A DNA stretch of 64,000 nucleotides from Oscillospiraceae bacterium (GCA_017545325.1 JAFWOX010000065.1:9362-73361); one strand, 5' to 3'; shown: positions 16,497-26,334, numbered from the stretch's first letter. The notes: generated from the letters alone by a model not told the origin. A program made the numbers and translations.

Positions 16497-16555
16497 CAGG
16501 TCGGCAGGATTTTCCCGAATTTGGGGGATAAGCTGCGGGCTCTCTCCTCCCCGGA

Positions 16556-16584
16556 TTGACAAGGGGGCGGAAACCCGGTAAACT
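16556..16584 (+). promoter_or_regulatory. Sigma-A promoter of the DUF4430 gene
   Basis: TTGACA, 17 bases, TAAACT. It rules out the in-frame upstream start at 16556. Confidence 0.75.
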
Positions 16585-16636
16585 GAGGCTCCGGACAGAG
16601 GCGAAGAACGCCCGTCCGGAGGGGAGGGATCACGGA

Positions 16637-17269
16637 ATGTGGTGGAAGAAGAACAAATGGAAGGTCATCGTTCCGGTGCTGGTGATCGCGGTCCTGGCGG
16701 CGGCCTTCTGGATCGGCGGCGGATCCCCTGCGGACAAGGGCTGGAACGCGGGGGACAAGGTCTCCCCTGCCCCTGCCTCCCCGGCTCCCGGGACCCCGGA
16801 AGCCGCCGCCCTGCCCACGGAGGCCCCGGCGCCGGAAGAGACGCCGGAGGAGCGCGTTGTCACCATGTCCATCTCCTGCGCCGCCCTGCTGGACCACATG
16901 GACTGGCTGGACCCGGATAAGAGGGAGCTGATCCCGGAAGACGGCTGGATCCTGGAGCCCGTCACCGTTCCCCTGGAGGGGGGGGAAAGCGTATTCGATC
17001 TGCTTCGGCGGGTCACCAAGGATCACAAGATCCACATGGAATTCTCCATGTCTCCCCTGTACGGCTCCGCCTATATCGAGGGGATCTACAACCTCTATGA
17101 GATGGACGCCGGGGCAGGCTCTGGCTGGATGTACAGCGTAAACGGCTGGTATCCCAACTACGGCTGCAGCGGCTATGCCCTGGAGCCCGGGGACGTGGTG
17201 GAATGGCGCTATACCTGCGACACCGGCGAGGATATCGGCGGGGGGTATGTGCCGGAGGAAGAGACCTGA
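16637..17269 (+). CDS. Membrane-anchored DUF4430 protein (transcobalamin beta-domain type)
   Basis: 210 residues exposed outside the cell. A positively charged start and one membrane helix (VIVPVLVIAVLAAAFWI) are followed by a Pro/Ala linker and a DUF4430 domain from about residue 85, with SVFDLLRRVTKDHKIHMEF, YIEGIYNLYEMD, GSGWMYSVNGWYPNYGC and GDVVEWRYTC. DUF4430 is the fold of the C-terminal beta domain of intrinsic factor and transcobalamin. The domain is closely similar to that of the lipoprotein at 51055-51762, which sits in an ECF transporter operon, so it may serve the other ECF module at 26-31 kb. The ligand is inferred. Confidence 0.82.
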   Translation: MWWKKNKWKVIVPVLVIAVLAAAFWIGGGSPADKGWNAGDKVSPAPASPAPGTPEAAALPTEAPAPEETPEERVVTMSISCAALLDHMDWLDPDKRELIPEDGWILEPVTVPLEGGESVFDLLRRVTKDHKIHMEFSMSPLYGSAYIEGIYNLYEMDAGAGSGWMYSVNGWYPNYGCSGYALEPGDVVEWRYTCDTGEDIGGGYVPEEET

Positions 17270-17295
17270 TCACCCGCAAATCAAGGATAAGCGGA

Positions 17296-17318
17296 GAGGC
17301 GGCCCGGCGGGCCGCCTC
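17296..17318 (-). terminator. Distal hairpin next to repeat copy 3
   Basis: GAGGCGGCCC/GGGCCGCCTC stem with a three-base loop. Its outer seven pairs match the hairpin on the other side of the repeat, while the inner pairs differ but still pair. No T-tract follows on either strand. Confidence 0.55.
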
Positions 17319-17544
17319 AGCGTGTTGACAAACCCCGTTATGTTATCGCGAGGAGTACGCGCACGTCCCTGCGAGGGACCCACGCGCGCGGAATGGAGCA
17401 AAGCGACATGGCGATCCGTTCTCTCGTCCCTTTAGTCTTGTTAAAAGCATAAGGACGGGAGTTGCGGATTGCCACAACCGGTGACATCGGTCATCGGTTT
17501 CACAATGACCATTTTCGATGGTCTTGTATTTTGTCTACAGTTTG
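17319..17544 (-). repeat. Terminator-associated dispersed repeat, copy 3
   Basis: 226 bases, the same family as at 2.6, 6.8 and 36.2 kb. On the minus strand it begins at the ACTGTAGACAAA end and finishes at the TGTCAACACGCTGA end, in the same direction as the LytM gene that stops at 17595. It is more diverged than copies 1 and 2; for example the internal ACCGGTGAC hairpin has a mismatch. It fills the gap between two convergent genes and has no coding content. Confidence 0.82.
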
Positions 17545-17570
17545 AGAGGCGGTTCAGGTGAACCGCCTCT
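17545..17570 (-). terminator. Proximal hairpin next to repeat copy 3
   Basis: AGAGGCGGTT/AACCGCCTCT stem with a six-base loop. On the plus strand it is followed by GTTTTTG, so it may also terminate transcripts from the left. Confidence 0.65.
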
Positions 17571-17594
17571 GTTTTTGCCTGTATTCCGCCTGCC

Positions 17595-18368
17595 TTATTT
17601 CCGGGGCAGGTACTCCCGGGGATCCACGGAGACCCCGTCCACGGACATGGAGAAATGCAGATGGGTCACGTCTCCGCGCTCCGCCATGGCGGTGGTGCCG
17701 ATGGCGCCCACCACGTCCCCCACGGCCACCTCGTCACCGATCTGCACCGCGGGAGAGGCGGCCAGGTTGGCGTATACGCTCCGCAGTCCGCCTCCATGGT
17801 ACAGCACCACGGTGGTCCCCAGACGCTCATCCAGGGTGACCTGCTCCACCACCCCGTCCGCCGCGGCGCAGACCTTTGCCCCCAGGCCGCCGGAGATATC
17901 CAGTCCGTCATGGGTGCGCCAGTCCGCCATGGTCCGGTCGTACACCAGCCGGTCCCAGGAGTGGCCCCGCTCCACCTCTCCGTTCAGAGGCCAGAGGAAG
18001 ACGGCGGCCATCACCTCCGCCGCGGGCTGATCCGGCTCCTCCAGGGAGGGGAGCTCAGCGCCCTCCGCCGGGGATTCCTCCCCCTCCTCGGGCGCGGGCA
18101 GCTCCGTAACCGCCGGAGGCGGCGTTTCCTCCGTCCGCTCCGCGGGCGCCAGGGTGGGCAGCGGCGGCATGGTGATCCGCAGGGACAGCCCGGGTTCCGT
18201 GGAGACGGTCTGCACCGCCTTCCAGGTGCTGGAAAAGATCAGGGCCGTGAGGCCGATCACCGCGACGCAGAGGAAAAGCACCAGGTAGAAGCCCTGTCTG
18301 CCCAGAAAGGCCCCCAGCCGCTTCCACAGGGGTTCCGCTCCATCTTGCTTGTTTTTACGCAAATTCAT
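17595..18368 (-). CDS. M23/LytM family membrane protein, SpoIIQ-like
   Basis: 257 residues. One N-terminal membrane helix (FYLVLFLCVAVIGLTALIF) is followed by a 70-residue Pro/Glu linker and a LytM domain. The zinc-site motifs HDGLD and HLHFSM are both present, so it should be an active endopeptidase on cell-wall peptides. Size and layout match SpoIIQ, the forespore half of the channel across the sporulation septum; C. difficile SpoIIQ also keeps its zinc ligands. No spoIIIA genes are seen nearby, so the assignment rests on layout. The ATG is preceded by GGGGGTG. Confidence 0.8.
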   Translation of the reverse strand: MNLRKNKQDGAEPLWKRLGAFLGRQGFYLVLFLCVAVIGLTALIFSSTWKAVQTVSTEPGLSLRITMPPLPTLAPAERTEETPPPAVTELPAPEEGEESPAEGAELPSLEEPDQPAAEVMAAVFLWPLNGEVERGHSWDRLVYDRTMADWRTHDGLDISGGLGAKVCAAADGVVEQVTLDERLGTTVVLYHGGGLRSVYANLAASPAVQIGDEVAVGDVVGAIGTTAMAERGDVTHLHFSMSVDGVSVDPREYLPRK

Positions 18369-18400
18369 TCACCCCCAAATGTACCCGGCCTTGCGCCGGG

Positions 18401-18434
18401 ACAAAAACTCCGCGGAGAGAGCCTCCGCGGAGTT
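18401..18434 (-). terminator. Terminator of the trmL-pgk-tpiA-eno operon
   Basis: On the minus strand a 12-bp stem AACTCCGCGGAG/CTCCGCGGAGTT followed by a run of five T, 43 bases after the eno stop. Confidence 0.9.
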
Positions 18435-18477
18435 CCTCTATGGGGGAGTATTGCCGTTTCCGGCAGAATTATACGCC

Positions 18478-19797
<1,320 letters not shown>

Positions 19798-20601
19798 TTA
19801 TTCTTCTGTTAAAGCGGTCCCCGGCGCTTCCAGCCGGTCCGCCGCCGCAATGATCCGGAAAAACTTCTCCGGGTCCAGGGAGGCACCCCCCACCAGGCCC
19901 CCGTCCACATCCGGCTGCCGAAGCAGCGCCTCCGCGTTATCCCCGTTCATGGAGCCGCCATAGAGCACGGGCACCGCCCGGGCAGCTCTGGCTCCGTAAA
20001 GCAGCCGCAGGGTCGACCGGATCAGGGCGCACATCTCCTGGGCCTGCTCCGGGGAGGCCGTACGGCCTGTGCCGATGGCCCAGATGGGCTCATAGGCGAT
20101 GATGGTGCGCCGAAGGAGCTCCTCCGGCAGGCCGCTCAAGGCGGCCTTCACCTGCATGGCTATCAGCTCCCCCTGGATCCCCAGCTCCCGCTGCTCCAGG
20201 GTCTCCCCCACGCAGAGAATGGGGGTCATGCCCTCCCCATGGACGGCGGCCAGCTTCCGGCTCACCGCGCCGTCCGTCTCTCCGTGGTACTGCCGCCGCT
20301 CACTGTGCCCCACGATGACGTATTTCACCCCAGCGTCCCGCAGCTGGGCCGCGGAGACCTCCCCGGTCCTGGCCCCCTTGGGCTCCTCGCTCACATCCTG
20401 GGCGCCCACGGCGATATGGGAGCCCCGGAAGGCCCGGACCGCCGCCGGGATCAGGGGAAAGGGCACGCATACCAGCACCTCCCGCCGGGCCCGGCGCTTC
20501 GCCAGCTCCCGCAGACGCAGGGCATAGGGCTTCACGTCCCCGCTCAGCAGGTTCATCTTCCAGTTGCCCGCCAGGACGGCGCGGCGATACCGGGTGTTCA
20601 T
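19798..20601 (-). CDS. tpiA: Triosephosphate isomerase
   Basis: Interconverts dihydroxyacetone phosphate and glyceraldehyde 3-phosphate. 267 residues, about 15 longer than typical, mainly at the C-terminus. Catalytic residues are visible in AGNWKMN (Lys), VIVGHSERR (His) and AYEPIWAIGTG (Glu). The phosphate loop YGGSMNGDNAEALL is intact. The start overlaps the pgk stop as ATGA, and AAGGAGG lies inside the pgk end, so the two are translationally coupled. Confidence 0.96.
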   Translation of the reverse strand: MNTRYRRAVLAGNWKMNLLSGDVKPYALRLRELAKRRARREVLVCVPFPLIPAAVRAFRGSHIAVGAQDVSEEPKGARTGEVSAAQLRDAGVKYVIVGHSERRQYHGETDGAVSRKLAAVHGEGMTPILCVGETLEQRELGIQGELIAMQVKAALSGLPEELLRRTIIAYEPIWAIGTGRTASPEQAQEMCALIRSTLRLLYGARAARAVPVLYGGSMNGDNAEALLRQPDVDGGLVGGASLDPEKFFRIIAAADRLEAPGTALTEE

Positions 20602-21794
20602 GCTTCCTCCTTATCCGGCAGGCAGGCGATGCCCGGCAGCTCCTTCCCCTCCAGGAACTCCAGAGAGGCGCCGCCGCCTGTGGAGATATGGGTCATCCTG
20701 TCCCCAAGGCCAAGCCGCTGCACGGCGGCGACGCTGTCGCCCCCGCCCACGATGGTGACGCCGGGACATTTCGCCATGGCCTTGGCGATGGCTTCCGTGC
20801 CGCCTGCGAAGCCCTCGGTCTCGAACACGCCCATGGGGCCGTTCCAGACGACGGTGCCCGCCTTCTCGATCTCCGCCGCGAAGAGCGCCCGGGTCTTCTC
20901 CCCGATATCCGCGCTCTCCCGATCCTCGGGCACGGCGTTGGCGGGGCAGGTGATATACTCCGCATTGGGGGCGATCTCCTTCACCGCCAGGGTATCCACA
21001 TTCAGCAGCAGCTTGACGCCCTTGGCCTCCGCCTTGGCGATCATCTCCCTGACATAGGGGAGCTTCTCCCGATCCAGCATGCATTTGCCGATCTCGCCCC
21101 CCAGGGCCTTATGGAAGGTATAGGCCATGCCGCCGCCGATCAGGAGGGTATCCGCCTTATCCAGCAGATGGTCGATGACCCCCAGCTTGTCCGCCACCTT
21201 GCCGCCGCCCAGGACGGCCACCAGGGGCCGCTTCGGCTGATCGATAGCCTCCCCCAGGGCCTTCAGCTCCGCTTCGATGAGGAAGCCGCAGCAGGAGGGC
21301 AGATACGCCGCCACCCCGGCGGTGGAGGCATGGGCCCGATGGACGGTGCCGAAGGCGTCGGAAACGAAAACGTCCGCCAGATCCGCCAGGGCTTTGGCAA
21401 AGGCGGGATCATTCTTCTCCTCCTCCGGATGGAAGCGGAGGTTTTCCAGCAGCAGGCATCCCCCGGGCTTCAGGGCTTCCGCCATGGCCTGCACCCGGGG
21501 CCCGACGCAGTCCGGCGCCAGGGGGACCGGCTGACCCAGCAGTTCGGAGAGCCGCTCCGCCACGGGGGCGAGGGTCAGCTCCGGCTTTACCTGGCCCTTG
21601 GGCCGGCCCAGGTGGGAGCAGAGGATCAGGGAAGCTCCCCGGTCCAGGATATAACCGATGGTGGGGAGGGCGGCCCGGATGCGGGTATCATCCTGGATCT
21701 TTCCCTCCTTCAGGGGCACGTTGAAATCGCAGCGCAGGAGGACTCTTTTCCCCTCCAGATCCGTATCCCGTACGGAACGTTTGGCGTACTGCAT
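20598..21794 (-). CDS. pgk: Phosphoglycerate kinase
   Basis: Glycolytic ATP-forming step between 1,3-bisphosphoglycerate and 3-phosphoglycerate. 398 residues, normal length. Motifs are [55 protein letters not shown] and the C-terminal [13 protein letters not shown]. The ATG is chosen because of GAGAGGAG ahead and homology. A longer in-frame start lies inside trmL. gapA is not in the cluster, unlike the usual gap-pgk-tpi-gpm-eno order. Confidence 0.96.
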   Translation of the reverse strand: MQYAKRSVRDTDLEGKRVLLRCDFNVPLKEGKIQDDTRIRAALPTIGYILDRGASLILCSHLGRPKGQVKPELTLAPVAERLSELLGQPVPLAPDCVGPRVQAMAEALKPGGCLLLENLRFHPEEEKNDPAFAKALADLADVFVSDAFGTVHRAHASTAGVAAYLPSCCGFLIEAELKALGEAIDQPKRPLVAVLGGGKVADKLGVIDHLLDKADTLLIGGGMAYTFHKALGGEIGKCMLDREKLPYVREMIAKAEAKGVKLLLNVDTLAVKEIAPNAEYITCPANAVPEDRESADIGEKTRALFAAEIEKAGTVVWNGPMGVFETEGFAGGTEAIAKAMAKCPGVTIVGGGDSVAAVQRLGLGDRMTHISTGGGASLEFLEGKELPGIACLPDKEEA

Positions 21795-21828
21795 GGCAGA
21801 AACTCCTCTCGATGATATCTTGGCGCTC

Positions 21829-22293
21829 TCAGCCCCGGAGACCGGCGAAATCCCGCTGGCGCAGGGCTTCGTAGCACAGGATCGCAACACTGTTGCCCAG
21901 ATTCATGCTCCGGGCCTCGTCCACCATGGGGATGCGCAGGCACCGGTCCGGGTACCGCACCCGGAGCCATTCGGGAAGGCCCGCGGTCTCCTTTCCGAAA
22001 AGGAGCCAGCATTCCTCCTCGAACCGGGCGTCCGTATACCGCCTTGCCCCCTTCGTGGTGGCAAGCCACAGGGGCTTGTCCCCGTGCTCCTCCAGAAAGA
22101 CCTGGATGGAGTCGTACACCCGCAGATCCAGGAGATACCAGTAATCCAGCCCGGCCCGCTTCACCGCCCTGTCCGAAATATCGAAGCCCAGGGGCCGGAC
22201 CAGGTGAAGCCTGGCCCCGGTGACGGCGCAGGTGCGGGCGATATTGCCGGTGTTCTGGGGGATCTCCGGCTCTACCAGAACGATGTTGATCAA
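21829..22293 (-). CDS. trmL: tRNA (cytidine(34)-2'-O)-methyltransferase TrmL
   Basis: SPOUT-class RNA methyltransferase that 2'-O-methylates the wobble base of tRNA-Leu isoacceptors in E. coli. 154 residues. The knotted core has EPEIPQNTGNIARTC, LLFGKETAGLP and IPMVDEARSMNLGNSVAI, the three SPOUT motifs that bind S-adenosylmethionine. It starts at TTG with GGAGG 11 bases upstream; no ATG fits. It is the first gene of the trmL-pgk-tpiA-eno transcript, with a clear promoter and 34 bases to pgk. Confidence 0.9.
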   Translation of the reverse strand: MINIVLVEPEIPQNTGNIARTCAVTGARLHLVRPLGFDISDRAVKRAGLDYWYLLDLRVYDSIQVFLEEHGDKPLWLATTKGARRYTDARFEEECWLLFGKETAGLPEWLRVRYPDRCLRIPMVDEARSMNLGNSVAILCYEALRQRDFAGLRG

Positions 22294-22339
22294 GGGTAAC
22301 GCCTCCGGTCTCTCTGTCTGGGAGAATTCTATCCTTCAC

Positions 22340-22368
22340 ATTGTACGACCCCATATGGAATTATTCAA
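22340..22368 (-). promoter_or_regulatory. Sigma-A promoter of trmL-pgk-tpiA-eno
   Basis: On the minus strand TTGAAT, 17 bases, TACAAT. Confidence 0.72.
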
Positions 22369-22462
22369 GGCATTTTCGTCGATCATTCTCCCTTTTTTCG
22401 CCTGTTCTGAAACTTTCCGCCCGGTCTTTTCCAAATCGCCGCAGAAAAAGCCGCCCAAGGGC

Positions 22463-22491
22463 TTGACAAGTCCGCCCGGCAATACTATAAT
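22463..22491 (+). promoter_or_regulatory. Sigma-A promoter of tRNA-Arg
   Basis: TTGACA, 17 bases, TATAAT, a consensus promoter as expected for a stable RNA. Confidence 0.9.
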
Positions 22492-22528
22492 TGCTGAGCA
22501 ACTTCGGGGCGAGCCCCGGGGTACCAAT

Positions 22529-22605
22529 GCGCCTGTAGCTCAGTTGGATAGAGCGTCTGCCTCCGGAGCAGAAGGTCGTGCGTTCGAGTCGCGTCAGGCG
22601 TGCCA
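22529..22605 (+). tRNA. tRNA-Arg(CCG)
   Basis: 77 bases with encoded CCA. The acceptor GCGCCTG pairs with CAGGCGT, closed by a G-U pair. The D-arm starts TAGCTCAGTTGGATAGAGC. The anticodon stem TCTGC/GCAGA encloses CTCCGGA, giving anticodon CCG for CGG codons. The T-arm contains GTTCGAGTC. It stands alone between its own promoter and terminator. Confidence 0.95.
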
Positions 22606-22610
22606 ATCGA

Positions 22611-22650
22611 AAACCCTGCCGGGGAAATCCGGCGGGGTTTTTGCTTTTTT
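22611..22650 (+). terminator. Terminator of tRNA-Arg
   Basis: ACCCTGCCGG/CCGGCGGGGT stem with one G-U pair, then TTTTTGCTTTTTT. Confidence 0.9.
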
Positions 22651-22700
22651 TGCCGCGGCATGTTACCATGGGCCCAGGCACATGAAGGGAGAGGACGAAA

Positions 22701-23495
22701 ATGACGGCGGACCTGAAGGGATACGTTGCCCTCATTACCGGGGGCTCCAGCGGCCTGGGCTATGAGATGGCAAAGCAGCTTCTAGCCCAGGGGGCGACGG
22801 TGATCATCGCCGCGCGAGGCGGGAAACGGCTGGAGGAGGCCCGGGAAGCCCTCTCCGGCATCGGCGACGTCCACGCGGCGGAAATGGATGTGCGGGACGA
22901 GGCTTCTGTGGACGCAGCCGCCGCATGGGTCTCGGCGCGCTTCGATCACCTGGATATGGTGGTGAGCAACGCGGGCATCGGCAACAACGCCCCGGGGATG
23001 GAGGACCTGCCGTCCGACCGCCGGTTTTCGGATATCCCCGTCTCCGCTGTGCGGGCGGTGGTGGATACCAATCTGATCGGATACTTCATCGTGGCCAGCC
23101 GCTTTGTTCCCCTCATGCTGAAGGGAGGCCGGGGCAGCCTGATCTATGTCTCCACCAGCACGGGGACGATCACACGGCCGGGCCAGCTCCCCTATGGGCC
23201 CTCCAAGGCGGGCGGGGAAGCCATGAGCGCCATCCTGGCGGAGGAGCTGCGGGAAGCGGGGATCATGGTAAACGTGATCTGCCCCGGGGGCTTCACGGAT
23301 ACCAACATGGCACCCAAGGGCGCCGCGGAGGCTATGCGGAACAGCGGCAGGCCGATCCTGCCTCCCACGGTGCTGAACAAGACCATCTCCTTCCTTGCCT
23401 CCCCGGCTTCCGCCGGGATCACCGGGGAAAAGCTTGTGGGAAAGGATCTCGACGCCTGGCTGGGGGCCAGGGGAATTGCGTTTGATTGGGCATGA
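22701..23495 (+). CDS. Short-chain dehydrogenase/reductase (SDR)
   Basis: Classical SDR of 264 residues, cytoplasmic NAD(P)-dependent oxidoreductase. The cofactor motif TGGSSGLG is at residues 13-20, NAG at about 90, the catalytic Tyr and Lys in YGPSKAG near 164, and an upstream Ser in STSTGT. The basic AARGGKR after the second strand favours NADP(H). The ATG follows GGGAGAGGAC. It is a single gene with no pathway neighbours, so the substrate is unknown. Confidence 0.88.
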   Translation: MTADLKGYVALITGGSSGLGYEMAKQLLAQGATVIIAARGGKRLEEAREALSGIGDVHAAEMDVRDEASVDAAAAWVSARFDHLDMVVSNAGIGNNAPGMEDLPSDRRFSDIPVSAVRAVVDTNLIGYFIVASRFVPLMLKGGRGSLIYVSTSTGTITRPGQLPYGPSKAGGEAMSAILAEELREAGIMVNVICPGGFTDTNMAPKGAAEAMRNSGRPILPPTVLNKTISFLASPASAGITGEKLVGKDLDAWLGARGIAFDWA

Positions 23496-23510
23496 AATGA
23501 AGAAAAATCA

Positions 23511-23584
23511 CCCTGCCGATGCATAAACCGGCAGGGCTCAGCGCTTCTTTTCCGCGTCAGGCCCCGGGAAACCCCGGGGCTTTT
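23511..23584 (+). terminator. Two hairpins after the SDR gene
   Basis: First CCCTGCCG/CGGCAGGG with a 10-base loop (23511-23536) followed after a gap by CTTCTTTT. Then GCCCCGGG/CCCGGGGC (23561-23580) directly followed by TTTTG, the better terminator. Confidence 0.75.
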
Positions 23585-23625
23585 GCTGTCTGAAACACGA
23601 CGCTTTGAAAGGAGAAACGATCAGC

Positions 23626-24000
23626 ATGACATTCGAAGAACTGGAGGCCTACAGGCGCGCGCACCACTACATCCCGCCGGAGAAGCTGCTGGCCGCATAC
23701 AAGGGGCTGCGGGTGGAAAAGATCAATCCCGCGTATATGGACCGCATGGACCTCACCGGCTCCCCCCTCCCGGTCCTGGACCGGGACCTTCGGCTCTGCG
23801 GCATGGAATACGGCGGAAACTACGAAAAAAAGGGGTACGTTGAGATCGAGCATGACGACATGGGGACATACCTGTACAGGCCGGAGAAGGACGGGGAGGG
23901 AAAGGATATTATCCCGGAGGGCTGGGTGGACTCCCGGGAATACGACGAATCCCTGATGGAGATGGCCAACGAAGTCGCGGCGGAGCTGGGTCTCCGCTGA
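23626..24000 (+). CDS. Small conserved-looking protein of unknown function
   Basis: 124 residues, soluble, acidic (MTFEELEAYRRAHHYIPPEKLL at the start). The ATG lies 11 bases after AAAGGAG and the codon use is normal for this genome, so it is likely expressed. No family is recognised. It contains no membrane helix, signal peptide or cysteine cluster. It stands at the edge of the AT-rich patch, after the SDR terminators, with no evident promoter of its own. Confidence 0.6.
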   Translation: MTFEELEAYRRAHHYIPPEKLLAAYKGLRVEKINPAYMDRMDLTGSPLPVLDRDLRLCGMEYGGNYEKKGYVEIEHDDMGTYLYRPEKDGEGKDIIPEGWVDSREYDESLMEMANEVAAELGLR

Positions 24001-24075
24001 GCCTTTCCCAAGGAAAAACCGGGCTCCTGTATTGTCCGCTCTACATTTTTACTTTTCATTCTTTGACCCGTTTCG

Positions 24076-24104
24076 TTGCTTTTTTGTTTTATTTGCTTTA
24101 TAAT
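24076..24104 (+). promoter_or_regulatory. Promoter of the SWIM-domain gene
   Basis: TTGCTT, 17 T-rich bases, TATAAT, in AT-rich DNA. It shows that the upstream in-frame TTG at 24063 is not the start. Confidence 0.7.
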
Positions 24105-24164
24105 GCCATTTGTTGGGCAGCCGGAGTGGTTGGAACACAAAACAACAGAGCTGAGGTGATATTA

Positions 24165-25178
24165 TTGTGGTTTCAGGATAACCTTCATTACCTGTTTTTG
24201 GGGGTTGTTCTCATCTGTATTCTTTTCATTATTTCAGTCTCTAGAATCATCAGGGCACGCGAAGCCCGGCTTAACTTGAAAAAACAGGAGATTGCTGAAA
24301 AGCATTTCCAATGGGAAAAAGCATATTATCTACAGCACTTTGATAGAAGTCTTGAAGAATTATCCGGTATGCCAGGAAACACCGAAATAGGACCTGATGG
24401 GCTGCCTTGCGAAAGAGGTACTTCTTCTTGGGGGAAAACTTATACCTTCTATCGCTCTCATGATGGCACTGCTTATCATAGCAATCCTTCGTGTTCGAGT
24501 AGATATGGGCTTTTACCTGTACATGCATGGACCGTGTATAATTCTTCTTTATACCCTTGTGGGAATTGTAATCCAATTCTCCCGGATTTGCGTTGGTTTT
24601 CCCGATATAAAGCAAATCAGACGATAGCAAACAAATACGGTATTATTCCCCCGCCTTATGTAGGACCTTCATCTGACTATATTCGTCTTCAGGAAGCAAA
24701 CAAGAGAATCCAGGCACTTACTGCGCAGTTGTCAAGAGCCCAAAGTGAACTGCAACACTATCATTCTTTGAACTTGGAGAATGAAATAAAGAAACGTTCA
24801 GCGGACATCATCCGCCAAAAATGCCGTTCAGTGCTGAAAAGTGATCTGTTCCGTCAGACGTTGGTTTCCTATGATTTTACTTCTAGGCTCCCCATAGAGG
24901 TTAATTCGCGGCTGATTACAGCTTTTCGAGAAAAGCCGACGATTCTTCCGCCCCTTCAGGTCACAGCTCGGATTCAAGGCCATGCTTCGGTCCCCTATGT
25001 CGTTACTATGAACAGTTGCACCTGCAAGGATTTTGAGTTTAACCATAAGCCTTGCAAACATATGTATACACTCGCTCTCTCCCTGGGGCTCCTGCTTTCT
25101 CTACCACACGAGGAGTCAGAAAAGTTGCTTTCTCGTTATGCGAAGAATACTTCGTTAAAGAAAAAGGACACGCAATAA
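24165..25178 (+). CDS. Membrane-anchored protein with Ada-like zinc motif, coiled coil and SWIM zinc finger
   Basis: 337 residues from a TTG start with GAGGTGAT ahead. One membrane helix near the N-terminus (YLFLGVVLICILFIISV). A Cys-rich segment follows, with YHSNPSCSS and later LYPCGNCNP, resembling the Ada-type zinc fold seen in nuclease-associated proteins. Then a coiled coil (EANKRIQALTAQLSRAQSEL) and near the C-terminus a SWIM finger, CTCKDFEFNHKPCKHMY, a CxC-CxH site used for protein or nucleic-acid binding. Base composition is clearly lower in GC than the surroundings, so it is probably acquired. The role is unknown; a defence or mobile-element accessory protein is possible. Confidence 0.7.
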   Translation: MWFQDNLHYLFLGVVLICILFIISVSRIIRAREARLNLKKQEIAEKHFQWEKAYYLQHFDRSLEELSGMPGNTEIGPDGLPCERGTSSWGKTYTFYRSHDGTAYHSNPSCSSRYGLLPVHAWTVYNSSLYPCGNCNPILPDLRWFSRYKANQTIANKYGIIPPPYVGPSSDYIRLQEANKRIQALTAQLSRAQSELQHYHSLNLENEIKKRSADIIRQKCRSVLKSDLFRQTLVSYDFTSRLPIEVNSRLITAFREKPTILPPLQVTARIQGHASVPYVVTMNSCTCKDFEFNHKPCKHMYTLALSLGLLLSLPHEESEKLLSRYAKNTSLKKKDTQ

Positions 25179-25284
25179 TACATTATCAAAAGCAAGCTGG
25201 TTGATATAGCCGTATGTTTTCTTTGTTGTCAATCCTATGTCCCAGCTCTGCGTTTATCAGGATAGTGCGAAAGGTTGGTCACTT

Positions 25285-25791
25285 ATGTCCAAAAAGCATA
25301 AAGCGGAATACCCGTTTTACACAAGGCCATGGTTTTGGTTGCTCGCTATACTGGGCGTGGGAATTGTAGCTGGCCTAGTTGATACCATCCCCTCCGGTTT
25401 CTTCAAGAACAGAATTCTCCCCGTACTCCCCGTTTTGCTTCTTCTTGCTTGTTTTTTGTGGAATCAGTTCCATAGAAAACCAGTAGTGTCAGCTCGGGCT
25501 TATCGCGAAAACGTTATTGGGTTCATTGCTGCACTTTCGGTCGCCGGACACTGCCCCGGAGTGTATCTCGGGGATGTTTACCACATGGTCGATCAGGAGC
25601 TGAGCCACCAGCGAAAAATGTCGGATCCTCTCCACGCATATCCGGTTTTTGCGTTGGAAGTCCTTGAGAATTATGCGGTCAAGAATGAGCTTCCAACTTT
25701 GATGGATTTCTGCAACTCAATAATGCATGACGCAGAGCGATTGCACGTCAACTATGATCTCGATCCCACCGGCCCCCAACCGTTTACTTGA
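25285..25791 (+). CDS. Small two-helix membrane protein of unknown function
   Basis: 168 residues. Two hydrophobic segments (FWLLAILGVGIVAGLV and ILPVLPVLLLLACFL) separated by a short loop, then a soluble C-terminal part of about 100 residues (GDVYHMVDQELSHQRKM). The ATG has AAAGG 12 bases ahead; an upstream in-frame ATG at 25237 has no ribosome-binding site. It follows the SWIM gene by 106 bases in the same AT-rich patch and may share its transcript. Not recognised. Confidence 0.6.
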   Translation: MSKKHKAEYPFYTRPWFWLLAILGVGIVAGLVDTIPSGFFKNRILPVLPVLLLLACFLWNQFHRKPVVSARAYRENVIGFIAALSVAGHCPGVYLGDVYHMVDQELSHQRKMSDPLHAYPVFALEVLENYAVKNELPTLMDFCNSIMHDAERLHVNYDLDPTGPQPFT

Positions 25792-26305
25792 GGGTATTGC
25801 ACGGACAAAGAGCCAAAACTGTTTTAGAACATTGATGAGCGGTTAGGGATTCTCCAGATCCGTTTGGAAAGGCGGGCTACTGAAAAAGGAGACTGCACAG
25901 CGTATGGGCACGCCGGTTTTGAACTATTCGTTCTCTGCATCACCCGGGACGACCACAATCCCGATTTGATCGCCATACCGGATGTAACAAATGCTTTGTT
26001 GCGTTCAGGACACTGTCGCTAAGGGCGGACCTGTTTGACGCATGTACGACCAACGGTTCCAATCGAAGGAACAACGCCGTATGAGGTCAGATGATGGAAT
26101 TTATCGATGAGTGGTCGAAAGAGAAGCGGGCCTGAGATCTGAAGGAAGCAAAAATGATTGCTGAAGGGCAGTTCCTTCCCCTTTTATGCCTAGGCTGGCC
26201 GTCCAAAATCTGCCTATTACCGCAGTTTGAGCGTCTGTCCAATCAGGCGCTCATTATTTGTTATTTCTCCGGTTTTCCTCCATCTCCGCCAAAGGGAAGC
26301 CGGTG
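25792..26305. other. Gene-poor stretch with a possible gene remnant
   Basis: No complete gene is seen. From about 25833 to 26022 on the plus strand there is an open run of about 60 codons (reading ...AYGHAGFELFVLCITRDD...) without a credible start codon or ribosome-binding site, and a second short run (MMEFIDEWSKEKRA) ends near 26130. These look like decayed coding fragments of the AT-rich island. Confidence 0.4.
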
Positions 26306-26334
26306 TTGAAATCCGACAGGAAAACCCTTATAAT
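26306..26334 (+). promoter_or_regulatory. Sigma-A promoter of the first ECF module
   Basis: TTGAAA, 17 bases, TATAAT. The leader to the GTG start is only about 50 bases, with one small hairpin (GCGCCCTTTCGGCGC), too short for a cobalamin riboswitch. Confidence 0.82.
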
